A program made the position numbers and the translations under genes. Of a stretch of DNA of 64,000 bases, positions 60,868 to 64,000 are shown piece after piece. The notes under the pieces are model-generated. The model saw only the letters and a list, made by a program, of their open reading frames with translations. It made no database searches and was not told where the DNA came from. The stretch is from Gammaproteobacteria bacterium. Its GTDB lineage: Bacteria > Pseudomonadota > Gammaproteobacteria > Pseudomonadales > Azotimanducaceae. The DNA lies in contig SMWF01000060.1 in assembly GCA_004357385.1 (NCBI GenBank), positions 16,113-80,112 of the forward strand, in the 5' to 3' direction. Numbering within the stretch: the stretch's first letter is position 1; each line of letters starts with the position of its first letter.

Positions 60868-62641
60868 GAATCCCCGCGGCTTGGTTCGATGCTGCACGTG
60901 TCTGCTGGGGGTGCTCGTCAGCACGTGGGTCCTCGCCGCCGAACGGCCTAACATCGTCCTGATCCTTGCCGATGATCTTGGCTTTTCCGATACGACGCCC
61001 TACGGGGGCGAGATCGCGACCCCCAACATCGCCCGGCTTGCGGACGAAGGGGTGCGCTTCTCCAACTACCACACGGCCAGCAGTTGCGCGCCCACCCGCG
61101 CCATGCTGCTGACCGGCGTCGACAGTCACCTCGCGGGAGTACCCAACATCCCCGAAGCCATTCCCCCCGGTCAGCGCGATCAGCCGAACTATCACGGGAC
61201 GCTCAATCGTGACGTGGTGACCATCGCCACGCTGCTGCAGGATGTGGGTTACCACACGTACATGACCGGCAAGTGGCATCTCGGTCATGGCCCCGGTCAA
61301 CTGCCGTTTCACCGGGGATTTGAACGCACCGTGACGATGGCGTTGACGGGCAGCGACAACTGGCAGCAGAAAACCTACCTGCCGATCTACGATGATCCCC
61401 ATTGGTATGCCGACGGCGAGCCCTTGACGCTGCCCCGGCGTTATTACTCGAGCGAGTATCTGGTGGATCAGACCATCGGGTTCATCGAGTCGAATCGCGG
61501 CGACGGCAAGCCGTTCTTTTCTTACCTGCCGTTCCTGGCGGTGCACCTGCCAGTGCAGGCGCCGCGCGCGCTCACCGCGAAATACCTCGGTCGCTACGAC
61601 GACGGCTGGAGCGTGCTGCGTGCCGAACGGCTGCAGCGCGCCGCTGCGGTGGGGATTCTGCCCCCCGGCGTGGCCATGAGCGAAATGGCCAGCACGCGGG
61701 ACTGGCAGGCGCTCGGCCCGGCCCAACAGCGTTATCAGGCTAAGGCGATGGCGGTGTACGCGGGCATGGTTGAGGCCATGGACCTGCACATCGGTCGACT
61801 GATGCGCTACCTCCAGGACATTGGCGAGTACCGCAACACGGTGTTCGTGTTCACCTCCGACAACGGTGCCGAGCCGTCCCAGCCGATCAACGGCGGCGGC
61901 CCACTCGCGCGCGGGTACATGCGCGCCTGGATGGCAACGGCCGGTTACGACACTGCGTACGAAACCCTGGGCGAGCGGGGCAGCTTTGTCGAAATCGGGC
62001 CGAGCTGGGCGAGCGCGGCGGTAGCTCCGTTGGCGTACTACAAGTTTTACGCAGGTGAAGGCGGCATGCGGGTCCCCTTGATTATCGCCGGACCGCCCGT
62101 CTCGGGACACGGTGAAATTGCACGCGCGTTCAGCTATGTCACGGACATCGCGCCGACACTGCTTCAGCTTGGTGGCGCGACCGCGCCTGCTGCTCGATAC
62201 GCCGGCCACCGGGTGCGGGCACCCTCGGGGCGAAGCCTCGTGCCCGTGCTCGCTGATTCCGCTGCGCGGGTTCACGGCCCAGAAGAATCGATCGGCTTCG
62301 AACTCGGCGGCAACGCGGCGTTGTTCAAGGGCGATCAGAAACTCGTTCGTTATGGTCTGCCGCTGGGTGACGGCGAGTGGCACCTTTACGACATCGTTAG
62401 CGACCCAGGCGAAACCCGGGACCTGCGTACGACGCAACCAGCGCTGTTCGTGGAGCTACAACAGGACTACGCGGACTACGCGTACGCCAACGGTGTGCTC
62501 GAGCTGCCGACAGGCTACCAACAGCAACGTCAAGTCGCGATCAACGGCGCGCAGCGGGGATTTCGCAACGGGTTGATCGTATTATTTCTGACGTTGCTGG
62601 TGTTGCTGCCCTTGTACGTGGCGTACCGGCTGAGGCGCTAG
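60830..62641 (+). CDS. Sulfatase (type I, formylglycine-dependent arylsulfatase family)
   Basis: This protein of about 603 residues has the sulfatase signature SSCAPTRAML with C86 as the residue converted to formylglycine (C-x-P-x-R), the metal-binding NIVLILADDLGFSD, and later GKWHLGHG and FTSDNGAEPS. An N-terminal signal segment (LVRCCTCLLGVLVSTWVL) and a C-terminal membrane segment (LIVLFLTLLVLLPLYVAYRL) suggest it is periplasmic and membrane-anchored. Start choice is uncertain: ATG 60830 is used, with 60818 as an alternative; both overlap the previous gene. A formylglycine-generating enzyme is needed and not in the window. Confidence 0.94.
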   Translation: MGLLIGRVPIARKNPRGLVRCCTCLLGVLVSTWVLAAERPNIVLILADDLGFSDTTPYGGEIATPNIARLADEGVRFSNYHTASSCAPTRAMLLTGVDSHLAGVPNIPEAIPPGQRDQPNYHGTLNRDVVTIATLLQDVGYHTYMTGKWHLGHGPGQLPFHRGFERTVTMALTGSDNWQQKTYLPIYDDPHWYADGEPLTLPRRYYSSEYLVDQTIGFIESNRGDGKPFFSYLPFLAVHLPVQAPRALTAKYLGRYDDGWSVLRAERLQRAAAVGILPPGVAMSEMASTRDWQALGPAQQRYQAKAMAVYAGMVEAMDLHIGRLMRYLQDIGEYRNTVFVFTSDNGAEPSQPINGGGPLARGYMRAWMATAGYDTAYETLGERGSFVEIGPSWASAAVAPLAYYKFYAGEGGMRVPLIIAGPPVSGHGEIARAFSYVTDIAPTLLQLGGATAPAARYAGHRVRAPSGRSLVPVLADSAARVHGPEESIGFELGGNAALFKGDQKLVRYGLPLGDGEWHLYDIVSDPGETRDLRTTQPALFVELQQDYADYAYANGVLELPTGYQQQRQVAINGAQRGFRNGLIVLFLTLLVLLPLYVAYRLRR

Positions 62642-62644
62642 CGC

Positions 62645-64000
62645 TCATGTGCTGAGGTACTCTTCGAGCGTGCGGTGAAAGTGCCGGATCCGCGCTTCCT
62701 GGTAGTTGCCCAGGGTGATCCCCGGCTTGCGTGTGGCTTTCAGACCCTTGGTCAGGCGTCGCATGTTCGGCGTGTCCTGATCCAGGATCGGGCCGTAGCC
62801 GGCCAGTTCCTCGACACAGCTCCAGTCTTCGTCGGGCCCGAGCCGGCGTTCCGGCATCGGTGCGTAGTCGCGGCCGTCCTCGGGGATCGGGTAGAGCATG
62901 TACACCTCCATGAGCGACTCGTCAGGTGTGTTACCCCATGGGCGGAACCGATACAGCAGCGGCGCGAACAGGGTCGGCCAGAAGGTGAAGTTCGGGAACA
63001 GGGTGTACTGAACCTGGTCCAGCACGTTCGTATCACTCGCGCCGGATAGATCGACGCCATAGCGCTTGCCCAGCGCCGTGCGGTTGTAATCGGCGAGGGT
63101 GTTGCGTGCGGTTTGCCCGGGTGCGATCTTCGGGCGCTCGGCCGCGGGAATATGCCCGAGCATGACATCGATGACATGCTGCTCGGGCTTGCCGTGGCCG
63201 AGGATGTAGTGGCTCTGCACGCCGCTGGCCAGAATCATCCGGGTCACGTGGCGACTCTCGGCCCATACGTCGTACTGCATGTTCACGTCGTCGGTCATGG
63301 CGGCGATGCCGTTGGGATCGATGTTGCCGTTGTGATCCTTCTCGTAGTGTGTCTCGGCGACGTGGTAGCCCTCGATGAAGGCTTCCTGGGCGATCTTCCA
63401 GTTGCACGGCATCACCTTGGACACATGGATCGCCTTGTAGCGTTTCTCCAACTCGAAGCCGTCGAGGTGCGCCGGCAGCAGTTCCAGATAATCCGCCAGG
63501 GGTGCGCACTCTGGGTCGAGGTTCACGAATACGAACCCGCCCCACTGATCGACCCGGGCCTGGGGCAGGCAGAATTTGTCCTTCGGTACGTGCTCGAAGT
63601 CCCACTGGCTCGGGATGTGCACCAGTTCGCCGGCAAGCGACCATGTGAATCCGTGGAACGGGCAGCGGAATGCCCCGATGTGTCCCGCCTCCAGACACAG
63701 CGCGTTGCCGCGGTGCAGACAGGCGTTGTGGTAGGCGCGGATCTCGTCGGCGCCGGTTCGAACGACGATGAGGCTGTCATCGACGATGTCGTAGACCACG
63801 TAGTCGCCGATTTCGGGAATCTCTTCGAGCCGACACGCTACTTGCCACGTCTTACGCCAGACCCGCTCCACTTCGCGGTCATGCCAGTCCCGGGAGACAT
63901 AGCGTTCGATGGACAGATCCGCGCTTCCCATCGAGACGCGGGATTCTTCGCGGAAGGCGGCGGGCGGTCCGATCAGGTCGTCGTCGAACAACTGCTGCAG
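62645..64000 (-). CDS. Rieske non-heme iron oxygenase alpha subunit, 5' end outside the window
   Basis: The reading frame continues to the last base of the window, with L-Q-Q-L-F-D-D-D-L as the most N-terminal visible residues, so the start is beyond position 64000. The Rieske motifs are C-L-H-R-G-N and C-P-F-H-G-F, and the iron site is EAFIEGYHVAETH. It has the style of the long gene at 16457 rather than the tandem pair. It ends with VRHFHRTLEEYLST-like residues (RIRHFHRTLEEYL). It is convergent with the sulfatase gene (3 bp between stops). The substrate is unknown. Confidence 0.93.
   Translation of the reverse strand: MQQLFDDDLIGPPAAFREESRVSMGSADLSIERYVSRDWHDREVERVWRKTWQVACRLEEIPEIGDYVVYDIVDDSLIVVRTGADEIRAYHNACLHRGNALCLEAGHIGAFRCPFHGFTWSLAGELVHIPSQWDFEHVPKDKFCLPQARVDQWGGFVFVNLDPECAPLADYLELLPAHLDGFELEKRYKAIHVSKVMPCNWKIAQEAFIEGYHVAETHYEKDHNGNIDPNGIAAMTDDVNMQYDVWAESRHVTRMILASGVQSHYILGHGKPEQHVIDVMLGHIPAAERPKIAPGQTARNTLADYNRTALGKRYGVDLSGASDTNVLDQVQYTLFPNFTFWPTLFAPLLYRFRPWGNTPDESLMEVYMLYPIPEDGRDYAPMPERRLGPDEDWSCVEELAGYGPILDQDTPNMRRLTKGLKATRKPGITLGNYQEARIRHFHRTLEEYLST

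Noticed and set aside
60734..62437. A 567-codon minus-strand frame opposite the sulfatase
   Set aside because: No recognisable motif, and the plus strand carries the complete sulfatase signature.

Overview
This 64 kb window is gene-dense bacterial chromosome with high GC (about 60% or more by eye). It holds about 62 protein genes, one clear crotonase pseudogene, and no rRNA, tRNA, transposase, integrase, phage gene or CRISPR array that I could see. The taxonomic hints are modest: an MltD-like lytic transglycosylase with LysM domains, an RND pump with its lipoprotein adaptor, xthA, and a catabolic inventory rich in Rieske oxygenases, acyl-CoA dehydrogenases, SDRs and luciferase-like oxidoreductases. 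Together these suggest a Gram-negative, probably a (marine?) gammaproteobacterium. That placement is inference.

Layout. 1-2.8 kb (minus): DJ-1/isonitrile-hydratase-like protein, VOC protein and two crotonases (one cut by the window edge). 3-4.4 kb: small membrane protein and xthA. 4.4-9 kb (plus): luciferase-like oxidoreductase, an AhpD/carboxymuconolactone-decarboxylase-like protein with an in-frame TGA, SDR, acyl-CoA dehydrogenase and dienelactone hydrolase. 9-11.7 kb (minus): two tandem Rieske oxygenase alpha subunits. 11.8-20.3 kb: acetyltransferase, acyl-CoA dehydrogenase, MltD-like enzyme, SnoaL-like protein, a third Rieske oxygenase, SRPBCC protein, P450 and a small lipoprotein. 20.3-28.3 kb: saccharopine-dehydrogenase-like protein, Cys-less thiolase plus DUF35 partner, two hotdog/MaoC half-proteins, PHP phosphoesterase, [2Fe-2S] ferredoxin, class II aldolase and sulfotransferase. 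28.3-38.5 kb: SDR, PLP-dependent gamma-lyase, class I fructose-bisphosphate aldolase, aldo/keto reductase, GYD protein, amidase, secreted DUF255 protein with a DsbD-alpha-like tail, SDR and CobW-type GTPase. 38.5-49.3 kb: four amidohydrolases, a second thiolase/DUF35 pair, a second luciferase-like oxidoreductase with a PPOX-like protein, ABM and VOC proteins and a GPH-type transporter. 49.4-64 kb: FAD-linked oxidase, zinc-finger protein, SDR, MDR reductase, DUF5522/PP-loop fusion, acyl-CoA dehydrogenase, RND pump and adaptor, crotonase pseudogene, cupin, membrane protein, sulfatase and a fourth Rieske oxygenase.

The genes read as a collection of small catabolic modules. Oxygenases (four Rieske, one P450 with a ferredoxin 7 kb away) activate a substrate. 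SDRs, MDR and luciferase-like enzymes then do redox steps. Acyl-CoA dehydrogenases, MaoC/crotonase proteins and thiolase/DUF35 pairs handle CoA-ester beta-oxidation or retro-aldol cleavage. The block at 22.9-25.4 kb resembles the side-chain-cleavage inventory of steroid degraders, but the substrate cannot be read from sequence. I recognise no DNA-binding regulator anywhere in the window.

The two most notable observations follow. First, the AhpD-like gene at 5374-5919 has a UGA exactly where the second redox cysteine of the CxxC motif belongs (C-F-T-U), followed at the right distance by a perfect 8-bp hairpin with a GGC loop. This is the signature of a bacterial selenoprotein with its bSECIS, and an ordinary gene caller would split or truncate it. 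Second, a dispersed repeat built on TTGGACATCCATCAAAG appears at gene 3' ends. One stretch of 31 bp is identical at 20331-20361 and 37533-37563, and the second copy is folded into a 58-bp near-perfect palindrome between convergent genes.
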